In this document: positions 46,618 to 59,269 of the stretch, one piece after another | Layout of the letters: each line of letters opens with the position of its first letter | Numbering within the stretch: position 1 is the stretch's first letter | Assembly (NCBI GenBank): GCA_024811115.1 | Contig: JAKOGH010001194.1 | Coordinates: 124,001 to 188,000, forward strand | DNA length: 64,000 bases | Reading direction: 5' to 3' | Origin: Terana coerulea | Lineage: Eukaryota; Basidiomycota; Agaricomycetes; Polyporales; Phanerochaetaceae | The notes under the pieces: model-generated | Seen by the model: only the letters and a program-made list of their open reading frames with translations | The model's database searches: none | Told to the model about the DNA's origin: nothing | Made by a program: the position numbers and the translations under genes

Positions 46618-49600
46618 ATGCACCGGAGGTCCCGCAAGGCCTCTGGCAAAGAGGAGAATGCGCCCAACCTCGGAACACCCGCCATCTTTGAGGGCCTCAG
46701 ACGAGGAGAAGCGTTCAGCACACGAGAAAGTAGACGACAAAGCTGCTCCTGCGACAGTTGAGGCCAAGAAGGATGATAATCAACCAGTCAGCTTTAAGAG
46801 TTTGTCCCGGTACGCCGTACCACTTATCAGGACTACGGTCCACGATCGCTGATTTTGGAATGTTAGATTCGCAACCCCCTTGGAAGTCACTCCTGAACTG
46901 GATTGGAGTTGTCGCAGCGATAGTCTCTGGAGCGGCCTTGGTATGTATATGATCTCTATCTCTCCGCATACTGGACTGACTAGCGGTGGGACTAGCCTTT
47001 GATGACGTTGCTTTTTGGACGGCTCGTTCAATCCTTCGTGGCATTTGGTGCCGCTTTGCAAAGAAATGACTCGACGAAATTGCACCCGCTGCAGCCGCCT
47101 TCAAGCATCAAGCCGCTCTCGATGCTTTTTACCTGGTCTACGTTGGTGCGTGGTTGAGCCAGCTATAATATTAGGTCTGACTAACCAATACATTAGGTCT
47201 CGGCTCATTTGTGTGCACGTTTATCTACATGTATCTCTGGGTGTACACTAGCGAAGTCAACGCTAAACGGCTACGGGAGAGCTACCTCCGGGCAGTGCTA
47301 CGGCAAGACATCGCGTACTTTGACAACGTGGGCGCTGGGGAGGTTGCAACACGGATTCAGACGGATACGCGTACGTGACCGCCATCAGATATATTCATTT
47401 GGTATAACTGCCGTCCTATAGACCTCGTGCAACTAGGAACCTCGGAAAAGGTACCTCTTGTGGTCAGCTCCATTGCCTCGTTCTTTACCGGTATGATTTT
47501 GTCCTATGTCCGGTCGTGGAGACTTGCTCTCGCAATGACCTCTATGCTTCCGTGCATCATCATAACCGGCACCGTCATGAACAAGTTCATGGCGTCATAC
47601 AAGCAGTCCGTATACGTTACTATACCGAGTGACAACCTTCTGACGAGCCTTTAAAGGTCCGCTTTGGATTCTGTCGCCTCCTCTGGAAACATTGCCGAAG
47701 AAGTTATATCAACTGTGCGCACTGCCCAAGCCTTTGGTACCCAGGAGATATTGGCCGAAATGTACAGCAAGCCGATAGACAGCGCGCGAAGTGCAAACAT
47801 CAAAGGGCGCATTTACCGCGGTGGAAGTATGGCTGTGTTCTTCTTCGTTATTTATGGTGGATATGCCCTAGGTGAGCCAACCGTCTCTACATTACCCAGT
47901 AGTGAACTAGTTATTTACGAGTATGGTGCAGCGTTCTCCTTTGGAACTACACTCATCAACCGTGGCGAAGGTGCGCTATCTCTTCGCACTCGAGATCCAT
48001 CGCACCGATCCCTGTTTTCTCAGCGAATGCTGGCCAGGTCATTAATGTCTTACAGGCCATCCTCATTGGTTCATTCGCATTGGCTCTCGTCGGTCCGGAC
48101 ATGCAAGGTGAGCTATGTGGGCCGTTCGATATCTCCAACGACTGACATGGCGCGTAGCTATCACACAAGCTCGCGGAGCCGCTGCGAAGCTTTATGGCAC
48201 CATCGACCGTGTCCCAACGATTGACTCTGCCTCCGACAGTGGCGTGAAGCCCGATGACTGCGTAGGCGAAATCACACTCAAGGACGTCAAGTTCAGCTAC
48301 CCGTCCCGGCCCAACGTGCCTATCCCCAAGGGCCTCAACCTCACGTTTCCCGCGGACAAGACCACGGCGCTGGTCGGCGCCTCGGGGCTCGGGCAAGTCG
48401 ACGATTATCTCGCTCGTGGAGCGTTTCTACAATCCGCTCTCGGGCACGGTCCGACTCGACGGCCATGACCTTCGGGAACTCAACGTGAAGTGGCTCCGCT
48501 CGCAAATCGGACTCGTGTCGCAGGAGCCGACGCTGTTTGCGACAAGTATCCAGGGCAACGTCGAGCATGGTCTGGTCGGCACGAAGTGGGAGCATACATC
48601 CGCAGAAGAGAAGGCGGCGCTGGTCAAGGCGGCGTGCATCAAGTCCAACGCCGACGGGTTCATCTCGAAGCTCCCGCTGGGCTACGGTACCTTGGTCGGA
48701 GAGCGCGGGCTTTTGTTGTCTGGCGGTCAGAAGCAGCGGGTTGCGATTGCTCGCGCGATCGTGTCGGATCCACGCATTTTGCTGTTGGACGAGGCCACCG
48801 AGTGCATTGGATACCCAGAGCGAAGGCATCGTACAGGATGCTCTGGACAAAGCTGCCGCGGGTGAGTGTGCCATGTCGACACTCACGAGACAGCTGAGCT
48901 AACACTACATAGGCCGCACTACCATCACTATTGCTCACCGTCTCTCCACCGTCAAAGATGCTGATTGCATTTACTTCATGAGCGATGGCCTCATCTTGGA
49001 AGCGGGCACACACAGTGCGCTCCTCGCGAATGAAGCCGGCGCATATTTCCGCCTTGTTCAAGCACAGAAACTGCGCGAGTCCACGACCCAACAGGAGGTT
49101 TCGAGGAGGCTGACCATCACGACGCCACACTCCCCATCCTGAAGGAGAGAGGCGACTACGCTGACGTTGCGAAGGAGGATATCCCTCTTGGGCGCGCCAG
49201 CACAAGCCGTTCGCTTGCCAGCGTAATCCTCGCACAGAATGAGGAGCATCGTGAGAAGGAGTACTCGATGTTGCATCTGTTCAGGCGCATGGGTGCGGTT
49301 AATCGTGACCAGTGGCGCAAGTATTTGGTTGCCATCATTGCTGCTGCCATGAACGGTGCTGTGTATCCCGCCTTTGCCATCGTCTTCGGTAAGCTCTACA
49401 GGGAAGAAACCCCCGTGATGAACGTAACTAATGCTTGGCGCTTAGGTAGGGCTGTGAGTACCTTTTCGGAACCGGACTCCCATGAACGACGCCACGATGG
49501 TGACCGGAACGCGCTATGGTATGTGAACGAAGCCTGCTCGAATATCGCCTTACGAATAGGCTGTTTATAGGTTCTTTGTCATTGGCATTATTGCCTCGCT

Positions 49601-51796
49601 TGTTGGCGGCCTGCAAAATATCTATTTCGGTCTCACTGCATCCGAGCTCACTTCTAAGATTCAGAAACAGAGTTTCCGGGCTATCCTCAGGCAAGACGGT
49701 AGGTCCCTTCAACCCGCTGACTATGTACAGTGAAGTGACCCCTTGCTTTCAGTCGAGTACTTCGACCAGGAGAAAACAACGTCGGTGGCTCCATAGTCAT
49801 TTTTACCATGTCCTCTCTAATTCTTTGAACTAGACTGGTGCCTTGACATCTGGTCTTAGTGACAAACCAGAGAAGATTGAGGGCTTGGCTGGTACCACCC
49901 TTGGCGCGTAAGTGTATCAGCTGCGCGAAGATATCACCGGGGTCTTTCAACACCACTATCTAGCATTGTCCAGAGTTGCTCCACCTTGATATGCGGCTTT
50001 GTGATCGGAATATCTTTTGCTTGGAAGCTCGGTCTTGTTAGCCTTGCTGTGCGCCGCTCATTGTGTCATCTGGATACATTCGTTTGGTAAGCCCAAGGCC
50101 TAATTCCTCATCTCGTACTGGCACTGAAACACGTTGTATGCAGCGCGTGGTGGTTCTGAAGGACAAGGGGAATAAGCGGACCCATGAATCTTCTGCCCAC
50201 CTGGCTTGTGAAGCCGCCGGCGCCATCCGCACTGTTGCGGCCTTGACTCGGGAGAGCGACTGCTGCGACATCTATTCGCGGAGTTTGGATGAACCTCTCA
50301 AGAATTCGAAGAAGGCGGCGCTCTGGAGCAACCTTCTGTGGGCGGCTTCGCAAGCTATGATATTCTTCGTCTTAGCACTCGTATTTTGGTACGGCTCGCG
50401 CTTGGTCGCCGACCAGGAGGTCTCGACTTTCCACTTTTCGTCGTGCTCATGGTACGCGGTCTCTTCATGCTTTCCATCCCTTATTATTCACGTCGCACTC
50501 TCCTCACAGAGCACAGTTTTTGCTTCGATTCAAGCGGGCAGCGTCTTCCAGTTTGTTCCGGACATGTCCTCCGCGAGCGACGCAGCCGCAGACATAATTA
50601 CTCTGTTCGATTCGATGCCTGCCATCGACGCGCAGTCCACGGAAGGCCACGTTCCGCAAAACGTCCAAGGCCGTATTCGCTTTGAAAATGTGCACTTTCG
50701 GTACCCGACCCGGCCTGGCGTCCGTGTCCTTCGGGATCTCAATCTCACAGTGGAGCCCAGCACCTACGTCGCTTTGGTCGGGGCCAGTGGCTGCGGCAAG
50801 AGCACAACGTAGGAATCCATAGTCTTGGTTAACTAACTCGCGTTCTAACGGTTCTCAAACAGTATACAGCTCATCGAGCGTTTCTATGACCCTTTGCATG
50901 GCACTGTTTACGTGCGTCAATCTTTGATCTTCTTTTTGTGGTCCTGGTTTGACTTGACGCAGCTCGACGACGAACCCGTCTCCGAACTCAACGTTTCTGA
51001 GTATAGGAAACATATTGCGCTGGTCTCGCAAGAGTCCGTATGTAATACACTTGCACAGCGGCACAGTCGTGCTAATTCATTGGCCTGCAGACATTGTATG
51101 CCGGGACTATTCGGTTCAACATCCTGCTAGGCGCCACCAAGCCCGAATCCGAGGTGACACAGGAGGAAATCGAAGAGGCGTGCCGCAATGCAAATATCCT
51201 GGAGTTCATTCAGTCGTTACCCCAGTTAGTGTACAATCTGTGATTGATCTGGCGAAATTCAAAGCTAACATATCCCGTGCAGGGGCTTCCATACCGAGGT
51301 CGGTGGCAAGGGATCGCAGCTTTCTGGTGGCCAAAAGCGTGTGCACACATGTTGAGCGCTGTGGATTCGCGTGCTCACTCATGCACTTGGCTAGAACGAA
51401 TCGCCATTGCCCGCGCCTTGCTGCGGAATCCGAAGGTGCTGCTTCTGGATGAGGTGTGTACTGACATGACTACTATACCGTCTTCCACTAACATTCCCTG
51501 CAGGCAACTTCAGCGCTTGACTCGAATTCGGAGCGCGTTGTGCAAGAGGCTCTTGATCGTGCCGCTCGGGGCAGAACAACGATTGCTATCGCGCACAGGC
51601 TTTCCTCGATTCAAAATGCGGACCGCATGTAAGTGGACTCGGTTATATGCTATACACATTTATCAACGCACTTAATTTTAATAGATATTTTATCAAGGAC
51701 GGCGCCGTCAGTGAAGCCGGGACGCATGATGAGCTGATTGCTCGTCGAGGAGGATACTACGAATATGTTCAGCTCCAGGCATTGAGCAGGAAATGA
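46618..51796 (+). pseudogene. ABCB (MDR-type) full-size ABC transporter, copy 1 - frameshifted
   Basis: Same exon layout as copies 2 and 3: N-terminal region, TMD1, NBD1, TMD2, NBD2. Alignment by eye to the other two copies shows at least six single-base indels inside exons. They are an extra G at 46692-46694, an extra base at 46891-46893, a lost base within 47061-47095, and an extra C at about 48388. A further extra base lies at 48791-48800 and a lost base near 50044-50050. The extra C at 48388 turns the NBD1 Walker A (GASGSGKST in the paralogues) out of frame. The 48791-48800 insertion lies just after Walker B (ILLLDEAT). NBD2 elements remain readable ([19 protein letters not shown]), as does the terminal ALSRK with stop at 51794-51796. 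A full transporter cannot be made from the sequence as given. Some of the indels are not in homopolymers, which favours real decay over sequencing error. The conserved promoter may still drive transcription. Confidence 0.8.
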
Positions 51797-52288
51797 TGGA
51801 ATCAGTGCGGTTCCGTGAGGGATTGTGGTGACCAAATCTTACCATACTCTATCCGACTCAGACTCGTTAGCTACTGTTTCTCACAAAATGCAGTCATAAT
51901 ATATATCGCTCTCTTAGTGCACGACCAGGAACTTAATCTTTGGTATTAAGTACCCGCTACCAGCGGCGACTCGGACAGTATGTTCAGCGCGTGACAGGAA
52001 CACTGTATGTTGCAGTGTATAGCTCGCTATGCTGTATGCCGGCTATACTTGATCAAATCCGTGAGAGACTGCAGTCAAATACCTCGTATTATAAGCCGAA
52101 CGTTGTGTGACGTGTCATTGGCAAACGGATGCCGATGCCTTTGTGGCGTTTGACGCCCGTGTCCCGGACTCTCGACGTGACGTCTCTGCAATTCACCTTG
52201 TTTTGAGCCATAAACCATGAGAACAGAAGGGCTGCAGGCGTTTCTACTTACGGGTCTCTAAAAGAGCTAGTCTGCTGCCACCAGGTAG

Positions 52289-52298
52289 GCTCGAACCA
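52289..52298 (-). other. tRNA-like B-box motif (GGTTCGAGCC)
   Basis: On the minus strand GGTTCGAGCC fits the polymerase III B-box consensus and sits in a GGCT...AGCC hairpin. About 55 nt upstream (minus strand) is GGTTCAGTGCTC, a poor A-box candidate. No tRNA cloverleaf can be folded by eye, so it may belong to a tRNA-derived SINE-like relic. Confidence 0.3.
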
Positions 52299-52362
52299 GC
52301 CACCTTGCACGTATCATAACAATATAATACTTTGCAAGGCGGCTGGGAGCACTGAACCGAGA

Positions 52363-52430
52363 GCGCACAGACGAGAATTGAAACCCCGCAGATTTCTCAA
52401 AGAGGAAGGTGGTCGTAGCGCACACGCGCA
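52363..52430 (+). repeat. Left arm of imperfect inverted repeat
   Basis: Contains gcgcacagacgagaattgaa and ccccgcagatttctcaaagagg. These match the reverse complement of 52929-52990 with roughly 80-85 percent identity by eye. The arms are about 500 bp apart. Confidence 0.75.
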
Positions 52431-52928
52431 CTCCGCCATAACATGCCTGCGCTGTTTACTGAGCAATGAGTTTTATTTGTATTCTAACATGCTTAGAAAA
52501 CCGTCTGGGATGACTAGGTATACTACTCAGCACCTCGGTGAAGTCAGTACTGCCGAAATTAGTGTGAAAGCATGCAAACTCCTCAAATATGCACCCTTTG
52601 TGGCTTGTCCAGTGGCAGCGTGATGACTTGCATAGCCACAAAGGGGCAGAGGCCGTAGCAATCGAGAATAACAATAATCTCTGAGGGAACACGAGGGGTT
52701 TTCATCTGCGAAGACCCAGGCACTGGCAGGGGAAGCTGTTGAGGGTGTAAGTTTCTTCCCAAACACTAGTGGTACTGGCCAGCTCGCTCCTGAGCCTGGT
52801 GGCTACCTCCTGCTCTGCTGTATCTTCTCTCAGCTTCGTCTCAGTCTTTTTATGTCCAGTCTGTTCCTCCACAGCATTCCGTTGCTGTTACAATAACTCC
52901 CAGCGACGTCCACCGTGACGGGTTCTGG

Positions 52929-52990
52929 TGCGCACGTGGCGACCTGCCTCTTTGGGAAATCTGCGGGGTTTAAATTCTCGTGTGCGCGCA
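52929..52990 (-). repeat. Right arm of imperfect inverted repeat
   Basis: Contains cctctttgggaaatctgcgg followed by ggtttaaattctcgtgtgcg, the counterpart of the left arm. A short hairpin (aacgtac ... gtacgtt, 53033-53039 with 53046-53052) lies just outside it. Confidence 0.75.
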
Positions 52991-53497
52991 CTCGACCGAG
53001 TTCTGCCAGTCCCGCTGGTCGCTATTAAGAATAACGTACCTCAAAGTACGTTCTTAAGAGCTACCTGCGGGCTGGTAACGAGTCTAGCCACCAGGCTCCC
53101 ACCAACAGAAGAGTTATCAGAAGCTGAAAAAGGTAGTTTAGAGATAAGATGAGGTCATGATCATGATCAACAGAGCTGTTTCACAAGCGCCCTGCCGCTG
53201 GTTTGTCCGTCGTCCACCATCATGATATCCACTTTCAGCGGTTTTCTTGGGATACTCATGAGGCACCGGCCAGCCTGCACTTGCGCTGCAGCAGACTAAT
53301 CGAGGTGAGATCTGGCCGGCTGGGAAATAACGTGCTCCTAGTACAGAACACGCTCCCCGAGAACAAGCGTGCTGCGTGCCAAGGTCTGAGTCGCGCCGTG
53401 TACAAGATCGGTCGGGAGAATCATTGGTCTGCAAGCTCAACTTAGGACAGGTGCGTACAATGCCTCGAGGCCTGCGATGTAGCTGACACACTCAATA

Positions 53498-53511
53498 TGA
53501 CAAGGCTGTCA
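53498..53511. promoter_or_regulatory. Palindrome TGACA-N4-TGTCA upstream of ABC copy 2
   Basis: TGACAAGGCTGTCA, 344 bp before the copy 2 start. An equivalent palindrome with a different spacer precedes copy 3. It is a candidate site for a dimeric transcription factor; the factor is unknown. Confidence 0.55.
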
Positions 53512-53668
53512 GCTTGCGCGCAGTTCTCGCCGCCCTCGGTGGAATTTCTCCGCCAACACCTACGATCAAAGATCGCCATTACCTTTTCAGGCAATCGCTG
53601 TTTTACCCTACACGCAGCTGTCTCCGCAATGTGCAGACGACAGGAGTTCCTCAGTCTAGTTCCAAGTG

Positions 53669-53762
53669 CGGCAATCAGCCTTAAGACGTTCAATTTGCTG
53701 GAGTCGCCGAGCCGCCGCGAAAAAACACCCTTTTCCGCTGCCGACAGCGCTACATATAAAAG
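53669..53762 (+). promoter_or_regulatory. ABC copy 2 core promoter (CGGCAATCA ... TATAAAAG)
   Basis: CGGCAATCA at 53669-53677 and TATAAAAG at 53755-53762, 86 bp apart; the ATG lies 87 bp past the TATA box. The ccgccgcgaaaaaac block between them matches copy 3. Confidence 0.65.
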
Positions 53763-53841
53763 CTTTTAGGCAGCACACAGGCTCCTCAGTCCACTTTCTC
53801 CGCGTGCATTCTACCCTAGCCGTCTCTGATCCCTCTTCTTT

Positions 53842-56800
53842 ATGCGCGGGAAATTAGGAAATGCCTCTGGCAAAGACAGGGACCACACCTCACACGACGA
53901 GACGCAGTCGGCTCACGAGAAGGTTAATGACGAAGACACCCCTGCGTCGGTTGAGGCTAAGAAAGATGTCCCTCAATCAGTCAGCTTCAAGGCTTTGTTT
54001 CGGTACGTTGCGCCTCGCCGACTTAACATATCTTGCAATCATTAAATTTTGTGCCGTTAGTTTCGCAACTCCACTCGAAGTCGCCATGAACTGGGTCGGA
54101 ATCCTGGCAGCAATAGCTTCCGGCGCAGCACAGGTATGTACGACTTGTCACGCCTGTCTCATAACCAACTAATGGCCCATGGAATCAGCCTCTGATGTCG
54201 CTGTTGTTTGGCCGGCTTGTTCAGTCTTTTGTGACGTTTGGTAGCGCGTTGCAAGTGAACGACCCGGAGCAGATCTCATCTGCAGCAGAAACATTCAAGC
54301 ACCAAGCAGCCGTCAATGCCTCCTACCTGGTTTACATCGGCAAGTTTCTTGGATATAGTGATGTATGTGAAGCTAACGGATGTGTTAGGCGTCGGCTCAT
54401 TTGTCACTACATTCGTTTACATGTACATTTGGGTGTACACCGGCGAGATCGGTGCCAAACGCCTTAGGGAGCGCTATCTCCGGGCAGTGTTAAGGCAAAA
54501 CGTCGCCTTCTTCGACAACGTGGGCGCTGGCGAAGTTGCCACTCGGATTCAGACGGACACACGTATGCCACCGCCCTCGAACGTCTGTGTGTCGACTGAC
54601 CGGCTCTCGGCAGATCTCGTCCAACTGGGAACGTCAGAAAAGGTTCCGATCGCTGTCAGCTACGTTGCCTCGTTCTTCACGGGCATGATCTTGGCATACG
54701 TCCGCTCGTGGAGGCTTGCGCTCGCTCTCACGTCGATGATTCCGTGCATCAGCATCATCGGCGCGCTCGTGAATAAGTACATGGAAGCCTATAAGCGGTG
54801 CGTATACTCGTATATCGCAACGATAGAGAGATTGACCATCGTTAATAGGTCCGCCCTTGAGTCCATTGCCACTGCCGGAAGCATCGCAGAAGAGGTAATT
54901 TCCATGGTTCGCACCGCACAGGCATTTGGTAGTCAGGAGACTCTAGCCAAGGTATACAGCAAGCCTATCGACACCGCTCGAAGCGCTGGCATAAAGGAAG
55001 GCATTTTCCGCGGCGGAAGTGTCGCGGCGTTCTATTCGTCATCTACTCTGGATACGCCCTGGGCGAGTAATTTGTTTGCCTTCATTATGTAGCTGGAGTC
55101 TTACGAATGTTTTGCAGCCTTCTCTTTTGGCACCACGCTCATTAACCGCGGCGAAGGTGTGCCATTTCCTCTGCATATACTCCGAATGCTGACGTCCGAT
55201 GCCCATTATTAGCAAACGCCGGTCAAGTCATCAATGTTTATTACGCCATCTTTATTGGATCCATGTCTTTGGGCATGCTGTTTTCAGAAATGCAAGGCAA
55301 GCCGGTTTAAACCTTTCGTATTGCAGGTTACTCACGTTCCTCGCTACTAGCAATCACACATGCTCAAGGAGCTGCTGCAAAGCTGTACGAAACTATCGAC
55401 CGCGTTCCGACCATTGATTCTGCCGACGACAGCGGCATGAAGCTCAACGAGTGCGTCGGCGAGATCACACTTGAGGACGTCAGGTTTAGCTACCCGTCCC
55501 GGCCCAACGTGCCCATCCTCAAGGGTCTCGACCTCACGTTCCCCGCAGGTAAAACCGCAGCGCTGGTCGGCGCCTCGGGGTCGGGCAAGTCGACGATCAT
55601 CTCGCTCGTGGAGCGTTTCTACGACCCGCTCTCGGGCACGGTCCGGCTCGACGGCCGTGAGCTACGGGAACTCAACGTGAAGTGGCTCCGTTCGCAGATC
55701 GGGCTGGTGTTGCAGGAGCCGACGCTGTTTGCGACGAGCATCCGGGGCAACGTCGAGCACGGACTTGTGGGCACGAAGTGGGAGCATGCATCCGCGCAGG
55801 AGAAAATGGTGCTTGTCAAGGCAGCATGTGTTAAGTCCAACGCCGATGGTTTCGTCTCGAAACTTCCGCTGGGCTACGATACCTTGGTCGGTGAACGCGG
55901 CTTCTTGCTGTCCGGCGGCCAGAAGCAGCGGATCGCGATCGCTCGTGCAATTGTGTCGGACCCACGCATTCTGCTGTTGGACGAGGCGACGAGTGCGCTG
56001 GATACCCGGAGCGAAGGCGTCGTGCAGGACGCCTTAAATAAAGCTGCTGCCGGTAAGCCCATCATCTTCTACCCGTAGGATAGCCTAGTTAACACAGCCT
56101 AGGCCGTACTACTATCACGATTGCCCACCGTCTCTCTACCATTAAGGATGCCGACTGCATCTACGTTATGGGTGATGGCCTTGTCCTAGAAGCGGGGACC
56201 CATAGCCAACTCCTTGCTAACGACTCCGGTCCCTACTACCGCCTTGTCGAAGCCCAAAAGCTGCGCGAGCTCAAAGAGCAGCAGGGTGTCGCCAGCGCCG
56301 GGGAGCAGGACCCTTTCCGCTCCTCCGAGACCGCAGGCGACGACTACACCGAACTCGCGAAGGAGGACATTCCGCTCGAACGCATGTACTCGAACGGCTC
56401 CCTCGCCCGCGAGGATCTCGCGCAGCGACAGCAGGGGCGTAGCGAGAAAGCGTACTCAATGCTGTATCTGTTTCGGCGCATGGGCGCGATCAACAGCGAC
56501 CAGTGGCGCAGGTACCTATTCGGCACTATCTCGGCAACTCTCAGCGGCGCTGTCTACCCATGCCTCGGCATCGTGTTCGGCAAGGCAGTAAACAGCTTCT
56601 CTGAGCTGGACCCCCACCAGCGACGCCATGACGGTGACCGGAATGCTCTGTGGTACGTGATTCCTGATGATGCGTGCCACAATGTGGCTAAATATCTCTG
56701 GTATAGGTTGTTCATCATTGCCATCATCGCTTCATTAGCTGGAGGCTTGCAAAACACGTGGTTCAGTGTTACTGCTACTGAGCTCACAACCAAACTTCAG

Positions 56801-58948
56801 AAGTTGAGCTTCCGGGCGATCCTGAGACAAGATGGTGAGCCTCTCCAGTCTGCCCACGATATAAATGGACTTATTTCTCTTATATAGTTGAGTACTTCGA
56901 CCGGGAAGAGAACAGCGTAAGTACCATACCAGTAAATGTGCTTGGATATGCTTTACTAAGCCCTGTGCCTTAGACCGGAGCTTTAACTTCTGGTCTCAGC
57001 GACATGCCGGAAAAGATCGAGGGGTTGGCTGGTGTAACCCTTGGGGTGTAAGTCGATCGATTGTGTCACAACATTGGCGAACGCGTCTAACGGCACTGTA
57101 GCATTGTGCAGAGTATCTCCACTCTTGTATGCGGCTTCGCCATTGGCCTTGCCTTCTCCTGGAAACTTGGTCTTGTTGGTCTTGCCTGTGCACCGCTCAT
57201 TGTGTCGTCTGGATACATCCGTCTGGTGTGTGCCCACTCTCATTTTTCCTACCGCCAATCCGCTCAACCCGTGTTCTTCGTAGCGCGTGGTCGTCCTGAA
57301 AGACAAGCAGAACAAGCATCTGCACGAGTCATCTGCCCAACTCGCTTGCGAAGCCGCGGGCGCCATCCGCACCGTCGCCGCCTTGACTCGGGAGACCGAC
57401 TGCTGCGACATCTATTCGCGCAGCTTAGACCAGGCGCTGAAGAACTCCGAGAGGGCCGCCCTCTGGAGTAATCTCTTGTGGTCTGTCTCCCAGGCGATGC
57501 TGTTCTTCGCTATGGGTCTTGTATTCTGGTATGGCTCGCGTCTGGTCGCGAACCAGGAGTCTACACCTTTCCATTTCTTCGTTACGCTCATGGTGCGGCG
57601 TCTTCGCTATTTTCTTACCACTGGTACTCACTTCGCCGCCTTTTGTAGTGTACGGTTTTTGCCTCGATGCAAGCTGGAAACGTTTTCCAATTTGTTCCAG
57701 ACGTGTCCTCCGCCAACGAAGCTGCGGCAGACGTCATCACCCTCCTCGACTCGATGCCTACCATCGACGCGCAGTCCTCCGAAGGCAAGGTTCTCCAGAA
57801 CGTGCAGGGCCGCATCCGCTTCGAGAACGTGCACTTCCGGTACCCGAACCGCCCAGAGGTTCGCGTTCTCCAGGATCTCAACCTCACTGTCGAGCCTGGT
57901 ACATACGTCGCTTTGGTTGGCGCCAGTGGCTGCGGCAAGAGCACAACGTGAGTATTCATGGTGTGGAATGGCCGGCTTGCACGCTCACCATTCGAAATAG
58001 GATCCAGCTGATTGAGCGTTTCTACAACCCTCTACACGGCACTGTTTCCGTACGTCGCTCTTCTAACTTCCTGAATGTCACCCGAGCTGACTGATGTGAT
58101 GTTTAGCTGGATGATGTCCCGATATCTGAGCTCAACGTCTCTGAGTACAGGAAGCATATTGCGTTGGTCTCGCAAGAACCGGTACATTCTGTGTTTTTCA
58201 TGCCAGACCGCCATGATACTGATTCATTTCCTTGCAGGCGTTATACGCTGGCACTATTCGGTTCAACATCCTGCTGGGTGCCACTAAACCCGGGTCCGAG
58301 GTAACTCAAGAGGAGATTGAAGAGGCATGCCGCAACGCCAACATTCTTGAATTTATTCAGTCGCTGCCTGAGTAAGTGCATTTGTCCGGCGACGGTCCTC
58401 ACGAACGTAGTGCACTGACGGTCAAACAGCGGCTTCGATACAGACGTCGGCGGCAAAGGGTCACAGCTCTCTGGAGGGCAGAAGCGTGAGTAGTATACAC
58501 GTTGGCTGTTGCTACTGTGCGTGCTGACTGATGTGCCTGAGCAGAACGTATCGCCATCGCCCGGGCATTGCTGCGGAATCCGAAGGTGCTGCTGTTGGAC
58601 GAGGTATGGGTTGCTCAGTCTGCGATCATCCCTCCTTCTAATGCCCCTCATAGGCAACCTCTGCGCTAGACTCAAACTCGGAGCGCGTTGTCCAAGAAGC
58701 CCTCGACCGCGCGGCCCGCGGTCGAACTACGATCGCCATCGCACATAGGCTATCTACGATCCAGAACGCTGATTGCATGTAAGCCGACCATTTTCACTCG
58801 CTACGAACACCTTGTTAATGCGCCCCCTCCCAATAGATACTTCATCATGGACGGTGCTGTGAGTGAGGCGGGCACACATGATGAGCTGATCGCACGTCGG
58901 GGAGAATATTACCAATACGTCCAGCTCCAGGCGTTAAGCAGGAAGTAA
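53842..58948 (+). CDS. ABCB (MDR-type) full-size ABC transporter, copy 2 (one frame break)
   Basis: An exporter with two TMD-NBD halves, of the fungal multidrug/Ste6-like ABCB type. The start at 53842 gives [20 protein letters not shown], a charged cytosolic N-terminus. TMD1 includes [36 protein letters not shown] and [22 protein letters not shown]1 has GASGSGKST, a Q-loop in [10 protein letters not shown] (Leu where copies 1 and 3 have Ser), [26 protein letters not shown] and the TIAHRLST His. TMD2 includes [23 protein letters not shown]2 has [24 protein letters not shown] and IAIAHRLST. It ends LQALSRK at 58948. A T appears to be missing near 55031-55036 (copy 3 reads FFFVIY there), breaking the frame late in TMD1. 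The intron at 55063-55117 has a GC donor. If the missing T is a read error, the protein is fully functional. Export of hydrophobic compounds or peptides is inferred. Confidence 0.85.
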
Positions 58949-59269
58949 TAAGATGGACCAATTCTATGTATTATTTTGTAGTCGCCCTTACCACATTACA
59001 ACGCCCACACTCGTTAGCTTCAGCCCACCAAACATGGATTCGTAACATATATCATTTTTTAATGCAATGATTCCACGACTGGTACATTTCTGGTCCTATT
59101 GGCGTCGTCCCCGAGATTTGACTGACTCGCCGTACGTCAGCTCTTGAAGTACTGCTATATGGTTCAGCCATGTTAACTATCGTATATACGAAGCGAAACC
59201 GGGTTTCAAATGCACTAGACGTCCGCCGGGACCCCGGCGCCAGACGCCACAAAGGCGTCGGCACCCTCC

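Larger units (their letters stand above)
51797..53841. other. Spacer between ABC copies 1 and 2, with inverted repeat
   Basis: 2.05 kb without a supported gene. It contains an imperfect inverted repeat around 52363 and 52929, a B-box-like motif at 52289-52298, a hairpin at 53033-53052, and the copy 2 promoter from about 53490. A segment near 52131-52170 recurs in reverse orientation near 59230-59270. Confidence 0.6.
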
